A stretch of 64,000 nucleotides of DNA from positions 1 through 64,000 of the forward strand of contig NZ_JAATJI010000001.1 of NCBI RefSeq assembly GCF_011927825.1. The letters run 5' to 3'. Positions 16,744 through 28,268 of the stretch are shown here, in pieces. The notes under the pieces are model-generated. The model did no database searches. It was given only the letters and a program-made list of their open reading frames with translations, and was not told the DNA's origin. Made by a program: the position numbers and the translations under genes. The stretch is from Polymorphobacter fuscus (GTDB lineage Bacteria; Pseudomonadota; Alphaproteobacteria; Sphingomonadales; Sphingomonadaceae). Within the stretch, counting starts at the first letter, position 1, and each line of letters starts with the position of its first letter.

Positions 16744-17831
16744 GCCAATCGCATCGGCATCAACCCCGGCACAAACAGCTTCTCGACGGAAACACCAAGC
16801 CCCGGCGCATCGAGGCGAGCAGCTGCGATCCGCACGAAGCGCGCGCCGACCAATCGTGCCACCAGCCATGCCAACGGATCACCGCCGACCGTCGGAGCCG
16901 GCAGTTTCGCTGATGTGGTGATGCCCGGCGGCAGGGGCAAAGCAACTCCCTGGGCACTCGCGGCGTCGGCATCGCCCGGGTCTGTTAAGTCATCACGACT
17001 GCCAGATATCCAAGTTGCGCGAATCTGAACTGCCTCGAGGAAAGCGGCATCTATGGCGGCGGCAGGGTCGAGCCGAGCAGCCGAGCCGATTGCGACCCTC
17101 GGCGCATCTGATCCGGGGCGAATATCCCGCAGGGTGCAGGCCGCAACGGGCACATCGACGACCGAAGGTAACGTATGGAAAGCTATAGAAAATTGGCGCG
17201 CTGAAAGATCGGCGATAATCCTGCTGGCCTGGCAATCGGGCAACTGCGTTCTCGGCAGCATGGTTGCACAGCGTGCGGCGGTGCCCATGTCCTGCCAGCG
17301 CCGATAGGCGTCGCGCTCAATCACTTCCAACAGGCCAGCCAATCGAGCCGAACCTTGGTTCATGCCGGCAGCTTGCCCGGCGCTGCTGGCGACCAGGCCT
17401 TCGCAACGCGTCCGTGTAAAGTCGTTGCTGATCGCGTCGCTCGGTACTGCCAGCGGGGCGCCAGCGAGTGGCTCGACAATGGCCCAATCTATGGGGCTGC
17501 TATTCGCATCGAGCGGCGTCTGCCACCAATCGCTAGGTCGAGGCGACCGCGCTGCCAATGTTAGTTCATCCCATCGACAGCGCACATCTGCCTGCCACCA
17601 AGTTTCAGCGGCATAGCTTTCTACCGCCTCCCCGATTGCGCCGGAGATTGCAATTTCGTCGGTAAATCCTTTCCCCGAGTGAACCGAAACCGCGCGGCTA
17701 TCCGGACGAATGGCCTGCCATACCGGGATTTCTAACCGGTCGAGCGATGTGACAGCACCTATTCTGGTTACATTGGCTTGTTGCGCAGCCACCAATAACT
17801 CAAGCGAGATGACCGATGAGGCGCCAATCAC
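16740..17831 (-). CDS. YcaO-domain ATP-dependent peptide backbone-modifying enzyme
   Basis: The 363-aa protein has the YcaO ATP-binding signatures. The first is SGKGFTDEIAISGAIGEAVE near residue 55, with the conserved SxxKG-like start and the Glu-rich helix. The second is GLVASSAGQAAG followed by LAGLLEVIERDAYRRW near residue 160, where the two Glu and the Arg bind Mg-ATP. YcaO enzymes activate backbone amides with ATP to form azolines, amidines or, with TfuA, thioamides. It is flanked by a small gene that ends at its start codon and by tfuA, both with ATGA overlaps. A thioamide product is therefore the best guess. There is no fused E1-like or ocin-ThiF domain. Confidence 0.9.
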   Translation of the reverse strand: MIGASSVISLELLVAAQQANVTRIGAVTSLDRLEIPVWQAIRPDSRAVSVHSGKGFTDEIAISGAIGEAVESYAAETWWQADVRCRWDELTLAARSPRPSDWWQTPLDANSSPIDWAIVEPLAGAPLAVPSDAISNDFTRTRCEGLVASSAGQAAGMNQGSARLAGLLEVIERDAYRRWQDMGTAARCATMLPRTQLPDCQASRIIADLSARQFSIAFHTLPSVVDVPVAACTLRDIRPGSDAPRVAIGSAARLDPAAAIDAAFLEAVQIRATWISGSRDDLTDPGDADAASAQGVALPLPPGITTSAKLPAPTVGGDPLAWLVARLVGARFVRIAAARLDAPGLGVSVEKLFVPGLMPMRLA

Positions 17832-18124
17832 GGGTTTCTGGGTTGCGTTTGAACTGGACTGCCGTCGCCGACGTCAAAAGAATCTAAAGCTACAGCATTC
17901 AAAATATTATCAGAATTCATCGCCTTAGCGTCATACAGAGCCTTGACTGTCTGCCAGCCATTATTCAGATCTGAACCAGGAGTTGAGCTTTCGTATACCC
18001 AGACCGATGTTGTAACCACATATTTGTCTGGCGATCCCTGCGTGGAAACTTTTACTATGTAAACTGGTTCCGGCAGCGCTATGAAGTTTTCACCATTTTG
18101 CGCCGTAACGGTAACGTAGGTCAT
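17828..18124 (-). CDS. 98-residue protein coupled to YcaO; possible peptide substrate
   Basis: I take ATG 18124 as the start because GGGGGGAA lies a few bases upstream; the frame is open to 18157. The stop overlaps the YcaO start by ATGA, so the two are translated together. The protein has no signal peptide and no family I know. Its N-terminal half is beta-like (FIALPEPVYIVKVSTQG, VVTTSVWVYESS) and its C-terminus is flexible and rich in Asp, Gly, Ser, Pro and Gln (VGDGSPVQTQPRNP). It has no cysteine at all, so thiazole formation is excluded. Thioamide or oxazoline chemistry stays possible. It could be the RiPP precursor or a helper that binds substrate. Confidence 0.6.
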   Translation of the reverse strand: MTYVTVTAQNGENFIALPEPVYIVKVSTQGSPDKYVVTTSVWVYESSTPGSDLNNGWQTVKALYDAKAMNSDNILNAVALDSFDVGDGSPVQTQPRNP

Positions 18125-18182
18125 GAAGATTCCCCCCCGATTTCGCCTTGCCGACACAGAATCAGCAAATAACCTGAGAAAA

Positions 18183-19244
18183 ATGAAACACCATCGATCA
18201 GAAATTGCAATGCCGGGTTTGGTGTTCTTGGCCTTGGTCCTTTCGTCGTGTGGGGATGGCAGCGACGCTCCGCAGAGCAGACAAGAAATTGATTTTAAGC
18301 AAAAATCATTTCAATCTCCAGATGTTGTCGGCGGCGTGCCGATCTCGCCGGACTCAGCGCCTAACACGTACCGGTTGAATGTTGTCAAACCGGCACATGT
18401 CAAAGAATCGTGTACGTTGACTGCGGTCGGTCCACGAGTGCTGCTGACCGCAGCGCATTGCGTCTTTGATACAGACCCATCGTTCGTCGTCACCCAGATC
18501 AATCTCGGTGGCAAGAATTTGGCAATTTCATGCCGGCACCTTTCACAATATCAAACCGTGCGCCCGGGAAACCATGGTTGGGAAGTCGATTTCTCGACTC
18601 CATACGATATGTCGGCGGATGTCGCGTTGTGCCGTGTGGATACCATCTACGCCGCAGGGCGGTATCTCCCGAGCGCCGCGCCTTATGAACGGATTGATAC
18701 CAGTGATGAAAATCAATGGCTCGGCAAAGATGTAATTATTGCAGGTTTTGGGCCAATCTCAAATACTACCGTTTCTTCGATTGACGATCTCAGTGCCGGC
18801 GTCGTGACCGTCGACCAGTCGTCAACGCGACCAAAAACCGTACGCGTATCGGAAAAGAATGCGTATGCTGATTGCGGCGATCCCAGTTTGTTGACTTGCG
18901 CCAAGCATATGTTAATTTTGTCCGACGATAAGGTGCAGTTGGCAAAAAGGGACAGTGGCGGTGCTGTTTTCTTCACTGCGGGAAAATCAGATACTTTGAA
19001 GTCGACTAAGCGCCTCCCATCGATACGGCGCATCATTGCCGTAAACAAGGCGCGATTGGTTGACTCGTCGGATCGACGCTACAGCTTGGTTGCAGCGCTC
19101 GGAAACAAGCGCTTTCGGGACTGGGCACTGGCGTGGGCCGCAGCCCAGGGCCAGCCGGGCGCGCCCTTGCAGATTTGCGGTATCAATACGCCAGCAGGTG
19201 ATCCCCAATGCAACCCGCCTTCCTCCAGCGGCGTCACGCTATAA
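18183..19244 (+). CDS. Trypsin-like serine protease, lipoprotein
   Basis: From ATG 18183 the protein has 353 aa. Its signal LVFLALVLSSC ends in a lipobox with Cys23 as the lipid-modified residue. The chymotrypsin-fold triad is visible: His92 in LLTAAHCV, Asp146 in SADVALC and Ser258 in KRDSGGAVF (the usual GDSGG has Arg for Gly). VVGGVPIS near residue 50 resembles the IVGG activation site, so it may be made as a zymogen. The frame is open from 18123, where its ATG sits on top of the start of the opposite 98-aa gene; I prefer 18183. It is divergent from the YcaO operon and could process or trim its product. Confidence 0.8.
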   Translation: MKHHRSEIAMPGLVFLALVLSSCGDGSDAPQSRQEIDFKQKSFQSPDVVGGVPISPDSAPNTYRLNVVKPAHVKESCTLTAVGPRVLLTAAHCVFDTDPSFVVTQINLGGKNLAISCRHLSQYQTVRPGNHGWEVDFSTPYDMSADVALCRVDTIYAAGRYLPSAAPYERIDTSDENQWLGKDVIIAGFGPISNTTVSSIDDLSAGVVTVDQSSTRPKTVRVSEKNAYADCGDPSLLTCAKHMLILSDDKVQLAKRDSGGAVFFTAGKSDTLKSTKRLPSIRRIIAVNKARLVDSSDRRYSLVAALGNKRFRDWALAWAAAQGQPGAPLQICGINTPAGDPQCNPPSSSGVTL

Positions 19245-20050
19245 TCTATTCATCTCCGCGTGTCTCCGGTGTGCCTGGACGCGCCGGCCGGCGTCATTGC
19301 CGCCTTTAATCTTGATGCAGCTTGAGAGAGTATGGCTTTACCGTTTTTGGCGGGTTGGCGATTGATGCGACGCCCTTGCGGGACAGGCGAATGTTGATCG
19401 AACGGTCGCTTGTAACGCCGACCAGCATCGTGGCGGCGAGCAACTTTTGTCGATGACCTAATCGCAGGCGCTCATGGGTCGGCGTGGAGGGGGCGCCGCT
19501 TGGTCACGCGGCGGCGGCCTGTTCCACTATAGCGTCGGCGAGGTGGTGTTGGGTCTGGGTGGCGTCGGCGAGGCTGGTTTTGATTTGGTCGCATAGGGCC
19601 AGCAGGGTGTGGATAGACGCTGAAGCGGGACCCCATGACATCCGCGCTAAGTAACTCCGACTGTTGTGGAATCTCAAGTTATCCGGGGCCTCGATCGATG
19701 CCAATCGGGACCCCCCTAAAAATGGCTTTCTTGAACAGCTTAAAGCGCTTGCGCTGAATAAGCAGAGGGTACCGCTTCGGCGCCGATCAACAAATCAGGC
19801 CAATGGATCGCCAGCGTTGTGCAGCAGAGAGCGGTGTAAAACCCGTCCTTGGTTAGGCTGGTCTATTCAACGATGGCCGCGGAATTCGTCCAGTGGACAC
19901 CTTCTGGGAGTCGGGAATCGCAACTCCAGCACGACTTTTAGCCGTTTCAAAGTGAATTTGCCGCGCGCAGGCAAAGCAACCCTGTTGGAATGACAGTGGA
20001 TAGAGTGTTGGAATGGCGCTAGTAATTTCAGCATAAGATACTGAAAAGAT
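19245..20050. other. Relic-rich stretch between the accessory genes and tRNA-Lys
   Basis: About 800 bases without an intact gene. It holds the end of an hsdS-like gene on the minus strand (listed separately) and two GGGACCCC blocks at 19627-19634 and 19707-19714. A plus-strand frame at 19664-19993 shows no family resemblance. The mixture looks like scars of earlier insertions at the edge of the accessory region. The last bases run directly into the CCA end of the tRNA-Lys gene. Confidence 0.55.
19504..19620 (-). pseudogene. C-terminal relic of a type I restriction specificity subunit (HsdS)
   Basis: The minus strand encodes LLALCDQIKTSLADATQTQ, then HHLADAIVEQAAAA and a stop at 19504. This is the typical terminal coiled-coil helix of HsdS proteins, which usually reads KVDxLMALCDxL and then LADA. 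The residues before it do not continue as HsdS: the KVD is degenerate (SIHT) and further upstream the frame is unrelated. No hsdM, hsdR or recognition domain is present in the window, so this is a scar and not a working gene. Confidence 0.6.
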
Positions 20051-20126
<76 letters not shown>

Positions 20127-20203
20127 GTGCGCAACGTCGTGCGTGGAGGCGGGCTGTTAGCAGTGGCCCACGGGCTTGTCCAGCGTTGTGATGCGCCTTT
20201 GTG

Positions 20204-21307
20204 TCATTGTTTCGGTATTGTGTTCTTGCGGGCGATGCCCATGACGATCCCCAGCAGGATCAACACGGTCATCATGGCCGAGCCGCCGTAGCTGATCAGC
20301 GGCAAGGGAATGCCGACGACCGGTGCCAGGCCCATGACCATCATCATGTTGACGGCAAGATAAAAGAACAGGGTGGATGTCAGTCCCAGCGCCAGCAGGC
20401 GTTCGAACTGTGTTTTGCCGCGCAGCGCGACGCCGATCCCCCAGGCAAGAACGATCCCGAACCCCAGGATGATGAAAAGTCCCCCCATCAGACCCCATTC
20501 CTCCGCCATGGTGGCAAATATGAAATCGGTCTGGAGTTCGGGGAGATAGTCGAGGTGGCTCTGCGTGCCGTTCAGAAAGCCCTTGCCGTGCAAGCCGCCG
20601 GAGCCGATGGCGATCTTCGACTGGGTGATGTGATAGCCGGCGCCGCGTGGATCGGTCGACGGGTCAATGAAGATAAGCACCCGTTTGCGTTGATACTCGT
20701 GCAGCATCACCCAGACGAGCGGCATCGCCGCAGCGGCCGCCACGCCGGCACCGACAAACAGCCACAGGCGCACGCCGGCCAGGAACATGACCACGACCCC
20801 GCCGAAGGTGATCGACAATGCCGTCCCCAGGTCTGGCTGCAGCATGACAAGGGCTGCGGGCACGGCGATCAGGCCCAGTGCCGGCAGCAGCGCGTTGAGG
20901 CGCGTTTCAAACCCTGTCGGCAGCGACTGATAGTAGCGGGCGAGCACCAGCACGATCGCGAGTTTCATGAATTCCGACGGTTGCAGCCGGATGATGCCGA
21001 TATCGAGCCAGCGCTGGCTGCCACCGCCGACGTGTCCGAGAAGCTCGACGCCGATCAGGCCCAGCAGCACGACGCCGTAGATCGGCCATGCCAGTCGCAT
21101 CCAGGTTTCGGGCCGCACCATGGCCAGCCCCAGCATGGCCATGAGCAGGATTGCGAACCGGATGCCCTGTTTCGATGCCCATGGCATCAGTGCGCCTCCC
21201 GCCGCCGAATACAGCACGACGAGGCCGAAGCTGCCCAGAGCGACGATGACAAGAATAACACCCCACGGCAGCCGGCCGAGTTCGCGCAGCCATGGGCCGT
21301 TGAACAT
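20204..21307 (-). CDS. rodA: RodA, rod-shape peptidoglycan glycosyltransferase (SEDS family)
   Basis: The 367-aa protein has about ten membrane helices and the SEDS signatures: GGGSQRWLDIGIIRLQPSE, ALVMLQPDLGTAL and, near the end, PVVGIPLPLISYGGSAMM. RodA polymerises glycan strands of the side wall together with PBP2 inside the elongasome. It is the last gene of mreB-mreC-mreD-mrdA-rodA, and its start overlaps the mrdA stop by one base. Length is normal for the family. Confidence 0.95.
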   Translation of the reverse strand: MFNGPWLRELGRLPWGVILVIVALGSFGLVVLYSAAGGALMPWASKQGIRFAILLMAMLGLAMVRPETWMRLAWPIYGVVLLGLIGVELLGHVGGGSQRWLDIGIIRLQPSEFMKLAIVLVLARYYQSLPTGFETRLNALLPALGLIAVPAALVMLQPDLGTALSITFGGVVVMFLAGVRLWLFVGAGVAAAAAMPLVWVMLHEYQRKRVLIFIDPSTDPRGAGYHITQSKIAIGSGGLHGKGFLNGTQSHLDYLPELQTDFIFATMAEEWGLMGGLFIILGFGIVLAWGIGVALRGKTQFERLLALGLTSTLFFYLAVNMMMVMGLAPVVGIPLPLISYGGSAMMTVLILLGIVMGIARKNTIPKQ

Positions 21308-23361
21308 CAGGTGTCGCTCCGCGGTTCGACAGGCGCATCCGGATCGCCGATTTCAAACGTCGGTGGCAGGATGAGATTGTCGGTGCGCAGCCACGATGGC
21401 ATCATTGTGTCCGGCACGGCGGGTGGGGGTGCGGCGGCGGCCAGACGCTCGCGCGCGTCCCGATCGGCGCGCATCTTTGCCTCGATTGGGCCGAGGGCCT
21501 TCATCGCCAGTTCCGGTTCGAACAAATAGGTCAGCACGTCGCGCGCGATCGGTGCGGCATAGCGGCCGCCGGCGATGCCATGTTCGATGATGACGCTGAC
21601 GGCATAGCGCGGGCTGTCGGTCGGGGCGAAGGCGACGAACAGCGCGTGATCGCGTTGCTTCCAGGGCAGGGCCTCGTTGCGCTTCACGCCACTGCGCCGT
21701 TCGGCAGCGCTGATCCTGCGGACCTGTGCCGTGCCGGTCTTGCCGGCAATCGTCACGCCGGGCACGGGCGACCGCGCGGCGCGGGCGGTGCCGATGCCGG
21801 CGTTGACGACATCGTACATGCCCTGGCGGACAAGGGCGAGGTGATCGTCCGGGATACCCAAGGACGCAAACTGCGGCGTCGCCTTGTCTTGCGGCAATAT
21901 CAGCCGCGGCATCACCGCGCGTCCGCTGGCGATGCGCGCCGTCATCACCGCCAGCTGCAGCGGATTGGCGATGAGATAGCCCTGGCCGATCGACGTGTTC
22001 AGCGTTTCGCCGACATTCCAGTCCTTGCCATAGCGCTTCTGCTTCCACGCCGTGTCCGGCACGATCCCGGCGGCCTGGCCGGCGAGCGGCAGGTCATATT
22101 TCTGTCCCAGCCCGAGCCGCCGCGCCATATCGGCAATCGCGTCGATGCCGATTTCCCGTCCATAGGCGTAGAAATAAATGTCACAGCTTTTGGGAAGGGC
22201 GGTGTGCATGTCGACAAAGCCATGGCCACGCCGGGAATGGCAGTGCCAGGTGTTGTTGCCGAGCCGGTAGGCGCCGGTGCAGCGAACCCCCGAGTCCGGA
22301 GCGATGCCAGCCTCGAGCGCGGCGAGCGCCGTGACCATCTTGAACGTCGATCCGGGGGGATACAGGCCCATCGCGCTCTTGTTGAGGAGCGGCGTGTGGT
22401 CATTTTCCTGCAGGTCTTTCCACAACGCCGATGGCACGCGCGTGGAAAAAATGTTGGGGTCATAGGCCGGCATCGACACCATCGTCAGCACATCGCCGGT
22501 TTCGCAGTCGATAACGATCACACTGGCGCTGTTGTCGCCGAGGCGCCGGGCCGTGTAGCTTTGAAGATCGCGATCGATGGTGAGTTTCAGTGTCTCCCCC
22601 GGTGTATCGCTGCGGGTCTCCAGCTCTCGCACCACCTTGCCGCGCGCCGTGACCTCCACTCGACGTGCGCCGGCGGTGCCGCGCAGCGCCTTGTCGGCGC
22701 TGCGTTCGATCCCGTCCTTGCCGATACGGAAACCGGGAAAGATCAGGACCGGGTCCTTCTGCTGCTTGTACTGCTCCGGGGTCGGTGCCCCGACATAGCC
22801 CAGAAGATGAGCGAAATGGTCGGCGTCGGGATAAACCCGGGCAAAAGCGCGGACCGGTTGCAGCCCGGACATGTCGGACAATTGGACATTCGCTGCGGCG
22901 AAGGCCGGCCAATCGAGCTGACGGGCGATTTCGACCGGCATGTAGGATGGCTGGACGGCAATGTCGGCGCGAATCCGCAGCTCGTCGTCCCAACTGATCG
23001 GGATGACCTGTCGGACCCGTGCCAGCGCGATGTCGATGTCGCCGACCTGGTCGGGAAGGAGTTCGAGCCGATAATCCGGTTTGTTGATGGCCAATGGCTT
23101 GCCGGTGCGGTCGACGATCCAGCCGCGACGCGGCGGAATCAGCCGCAACTGGACGCGGTTTTTTTCCGACGCGAGGCGATATTGGTCGCCGTCGAAGATC
23201 GCCAGCCATGTCATCCGGCCGATCAAAGCAGTGCCGATGGCCGCCATGCCGCCGCCGAGCACGAATGCCCGCCGGGAAAAGCTCTGCTGTCGGTTGGTCT
23301 CGTTGCTCACCTGCCGCCGATCATCGCGCGGTTCCCGGCCCGAACGCACGCCGCTGGACAT
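21307..23361 (-). CDS. mrdA: Penicillin-binding protein 2, elongation transpeptidase
   Basis: The 684-aa protein has an N-terminal membrane anchor near residues 32-55, a dimerisation part and a transpeptidase domain. The active Ser338 is in STFKM (SxxK). The second motif is SCD in LPKSCDIYFYAYG, usual for PBP2. The third is KTGTAQ. The longest start overlaps mreD by 41 bp; a GTG at 23307 lies 13 bp after the mreD stop and is an alternative. PBP2 crosslinks side-wall peptidoglycan with RodA. The C-terminal tail after the domain is Pro/Ala-rich, longer than in enterobacteria. Confidence 0.95.
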   Translation of the reverse strand: MSSGVRSGREPRDDRRQVSNETNRQQSFSRRAFVLGGGMAAIGTALIGRMTWLAIFDGDQYRLASEKNRVQLRLIPPRRGWIVDRTGKPLAINKPDYRLELLPDQVGDIDIALARVRQVIPISWDDELRIRADIAVQPSYMPVEIARQLDWPAFAAANVQLSDMSGLQPVRAFARVYPDADHFAHLLGYVGAPTPEQYKQQKDPVLIFPGFRIGKDGIERSADKALRGTAGARRVEVTARGKVVRELETRSDTPGETLKLTIDRDLQSYTARRLGDNSASVIVIDCETGDVLTMVSMPAYDPNIFSTRVPSALWKDLQENDHTPLLNKSAMGLYPPGSTFKMVTALAALEAGIAPDSGVRCTGAYRLGNNTWHCHSRRGHGFVDMHTALPKSCDIYFYAYGREIGIDAIADMARRLGLGQKYDLPLAGQAAGIVPDTAWKQKRYGKDWNVGETLNTSIGQGYLIANPLQLAVMTARIASGRAVMPRLILPQDKATPQFASLGIPDDHLALVRQGMYDVVNAGIGTARAARSPVPGVTIAGKTGTAQVRRISAAERRSGVKRNEALPWKQRDHALFVAFAPTDSPRYAVSVIIEHGIAGGRYAAPIARDVLTYLFEPELAMKALGPIEAKMRADRDARERLAAAAPPPAVPDTMMPSWLRTDNLILPPTFEIGDPDAPVEPRSDT

Positions 23362-23872
23362 AGGCGCACAGCCAGACGACGAGCGGATAGGCGATGATAC
23401 TGGTTACCACCTGCCACGCCAGCGGCGGCAGCGGCACCGGCCGTCCGGCGAGGGCCATCAACTGGGCCCCGAGAAACGCGGCGACGGTGACGACAAGGCT
23501 GGCCATGCCCCAGTCGAAATCATGGGCATGATGACCGTAGCGTGATTCGAAGACGCGGACGAAACCCGCTGTGGTGGCGAACAGGGTGGCGTTCACGCCA
23601 AGCGGCTGGGCGAACAGCAGATCGGCGACAAGGCCGAGCAGAAATGCCACCCAGGGCGGCATCAGCCCCGGCTGGAAGGTCGCCCAGACAAAGATGCCGA
23701 GCAGCCCCAGTTGCGGGAAGACGGGCACCGGGGTCAAAAGCGGGGCTGTCATGGCGAACAACAACCCAAGGACGACGAGCGCCGGCACCAGAACCCGCCA
23801 GTACCCGAACAAATAGCGCCGACGCTCGGTCGCGCTCATCAGCCGCAAGGGTGGTGCGCCGCGGTCGATCAT
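23321..23872 (-). CDS. mreD: MreD, rod-shape-determining membrane protein
   Basis: The 183-aa protein has five hydrophobic segments (for example VLVPALVVLGLLFAMTAPLL and WVAFLLGLVADLLFAQPLG). The motif GLVADLLFAQPLG is typical of MreD. It is a membrane scaffold of the elongasome whose exact role is not settled. Its start overlaps the mreC stop by ATGA and it precedes mrdA, the standard order. Confidence 0.9.
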   Translation of the reverse strand: MIDRGAPPLRLMSATERRRYLFGYWRVLVPALVVLGLLFAMTAPLLTPVPVFPQLGLLGIFVWATFQPGLMPPWVAFLLGLVADLLFAQPLGVNATLFATTAGFVRVFESRYGHHAHDFDWGMASLVVTVAAFLGAQLMALAGRPVPLPPLAWQVVTSIIAYPLVVWLCAYVQRRAFGPGTAR

Positions 23873-24813
23873 TGGGCGCCAGTGGAAGCCGTCGGCTTCG
23901 CGCCCTGGCTTTGGCGCGCTTCGATAGGCACTGGCACATTGGGTGACACGACGACCGGCTCCGCCGGCAAGGGGAGCCAGGCTGCCTCGATGTTGACGAA
24001 GCCGGTGCCCATGGGGGTCGCGGCCGGCCGGATCAGCGGTGGTTCGGTACCGGCGGCGATGATCGTGCCGACCGGGACGCCTGGCGGGAACACACCGCCA
24101 TCGCCCGATGTGACGAGCCGGTCGCCGGCGCGCAGCGGTGTTTCCGGGCCGACGCGATCGCGCAGTTCCAGCGTCGGCCGGTTGTTGCCGATCGCAAGCC
24201 CGGCCTGCCCGGTGCGCTGGACAACGACGGGAATGCGGCTCGCCGGGTCGGCGAGCAGCAAGACCCGTGTCGAATGGTTGCCGGCTTCGATGGTGCGGCC
24301 AATCAGACCTTCCGCGGCAATCACCGGCAGGCCGATGCCGACGCCGTCGCGCGTGCCGGCGGCAATCATCGCCGTGCGGACCACCGACCCCGATGTCGCG
24401 GCAACGATTCGCGCCGTCACCAAGGTTGTCCGACCCGGCTGGCGGACCTTCATGAGCTTTTTCAGTTGCGCCAGCGCAAGCTGGTCGCCGGCGGCCTTTT
24501 GCAGATCGGCCCGGGCTGTCGCGAGTTCGGTCGTAAGGGCGCGGTTGCGATCGACGGCGGCAACATAGGAGCCGCCCCAGGCAATTGCACGGCCGACGCC
24601 GTCGAACGGCGCACGCACCACGGCCCAGACCGGCGTGACGACGTCAAGCAATGCGCCGCGCACGCGGGCGCCGGCATCGGGATTGACGCGCGCCACGAGC
24701 AGCAACAGCACGCCTGTTGCAATCACGGCACCCGACACGACCGCACCCACGAGCGCGAGGTTCTGCTCGCGGCGCATGGCGCTCGACCTTCGGGGCGCGG
24801 GCGTCCAGTCCAT
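23869..24813 (-). CDS. mreC: MreC, rod-shape-determining protein
   Basis: Predicted 314 aa from ATG 24813, with AGGA six bases upstream; the frame is open to 24855. One membrane helix (VGAVVSGAVIATGVLLLLVA) is followed by a coiled coil and two beta-domains with VVRTAMIAAGTRDGVGIGLPV and GDRLVTSGDGGVFPPGVPVG, which are typical of MreC. The periplasmic part activates PBP2. The Ala/Pro-rich tail is variable. It follows mreB by 57 bp. Confidence 0.92.
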   Translation of the reverse strand: MDWTPAPRRSSAMRREQNLALVGAVVSGAVIATGVLLLLVARVNPDAGARVRGALLDVVTPVWAVVRAPFDGVGRAIAWGGSYVAAVDRNRALTTELATARADLQKAAGDQLALAQLKKLMKVRQPGRTTLVTARIVAATSGSVVRTAMIAAGTRDGVGIGLPVIAAEGLIGRTIEAGNHSTRVLLLADPASRIPVVVQRTGQAGLAIGNNRPTLELRDRVGPETPLRAGDRLVTSGDGGVFPPGVPVGTIIAAGTEPPLIRPAATPMGTGFVNIEAAWLPLPAEPVVVSPNVPVPIEARQSQGAKPTASTGAQ

Positions 24814-24870
24814 CGTTCGTCCTACCGGCCGGGTTGCGGTGTCGCCCGGCCTCATCGTGTCAATCGAGCG

Positions 24871-27883
<3,013 letters not shown>

Positions 27884-27898
27884 TCGACGGACGGCACA

Positions 27899-27913
27899 TG
27901 CGAATCGCTTGCA
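27899..27913 (+). promoter_or_regulatory. Candidate Fur-type operator upstream of bfd
   Basis: TGCGAATCGCTTGCA is an imperfect 7-1-7 inverted repeat; five of seven half-site positions match its reverse complement. It resembles Fur boxes of alphaproteobacteria, of the form TGCGAAT-N-ATTCGCA. It lies 57 bp before the bfd start and right after mutL, so it would control bfd and bfr. That iron regulation is expected for these genes supports the reading. Sequence similarity alone is modest. Confidence 0.4.
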
Positions 27914-27969
27914 ATAGCCATTTGGATCGGTGATAACGCTTCGCAACACCAGAGCGAGGCCACCAAATC

Positions 27970-28143
27970 GTGATCGTCTGCGTCTGCAATGCTCTTCGCG
28001 AAAACCAGGTCCGGGAGGCGGCCCGCGCAACGCGCAGCGATTGCCCGGTCACCGCTTATGCGCGTCTGGGATGCAAACCCAAATGCGGCCAGTGCCTGCC
28101 CTTCGCACGCGAGGTCGTGGCGAGCGAAGTGGTCTTTGCCTGA
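27970..28143 (+). CDS. bfd: Bacterioferritin-associated ferredoxin (2Fe-2S)
   Basis: A 57-aa protein starts at GTG 27970. It begins VIVCVCNALRENQV and contains RLGCKPKCGQCLPFAREV. Cys4, Cys6, Cys39 and Cys42 match the four cluster ligands of Bfd (C-x-C plus C-x2-C); Cys35 is an extra one. Bfd binds bacterioferritin and passes electrons that release stored iron. It lies 125 bp before bfr, on the same strand. The gene is easily missed because of its size and GTG start. Confidence 0.88.
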   Translation: MIVCVCNALRENQVREAARATRSDCPVTAYARLGCKPKCGQCLPFAREVVASEVVFA

Positions 28144-28268
28144 GCTGCTAGTGACACTGCTTCGCAGAAGCGGCTGATTTCGTTCCATTTTCTGCAGGTG
28201 CGCGGTCGCTGCGCGTTGACCGTCACGGCAAATTGGCCCAAATCTGCCGGCGCAACAGGAGAATAGTC

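Noticed and set aside
19664..19993. 109-codon plus-strand frame before tRNA-Lys
   Set aside because: No family resemblance and it lies in scarred DNA.
21580..23397. Plus-strand reading frame of 605 codons opposite mrdA
   Set aside because: Antisense shadow of mrdA; His/Gly/Arg-rich without motifs.
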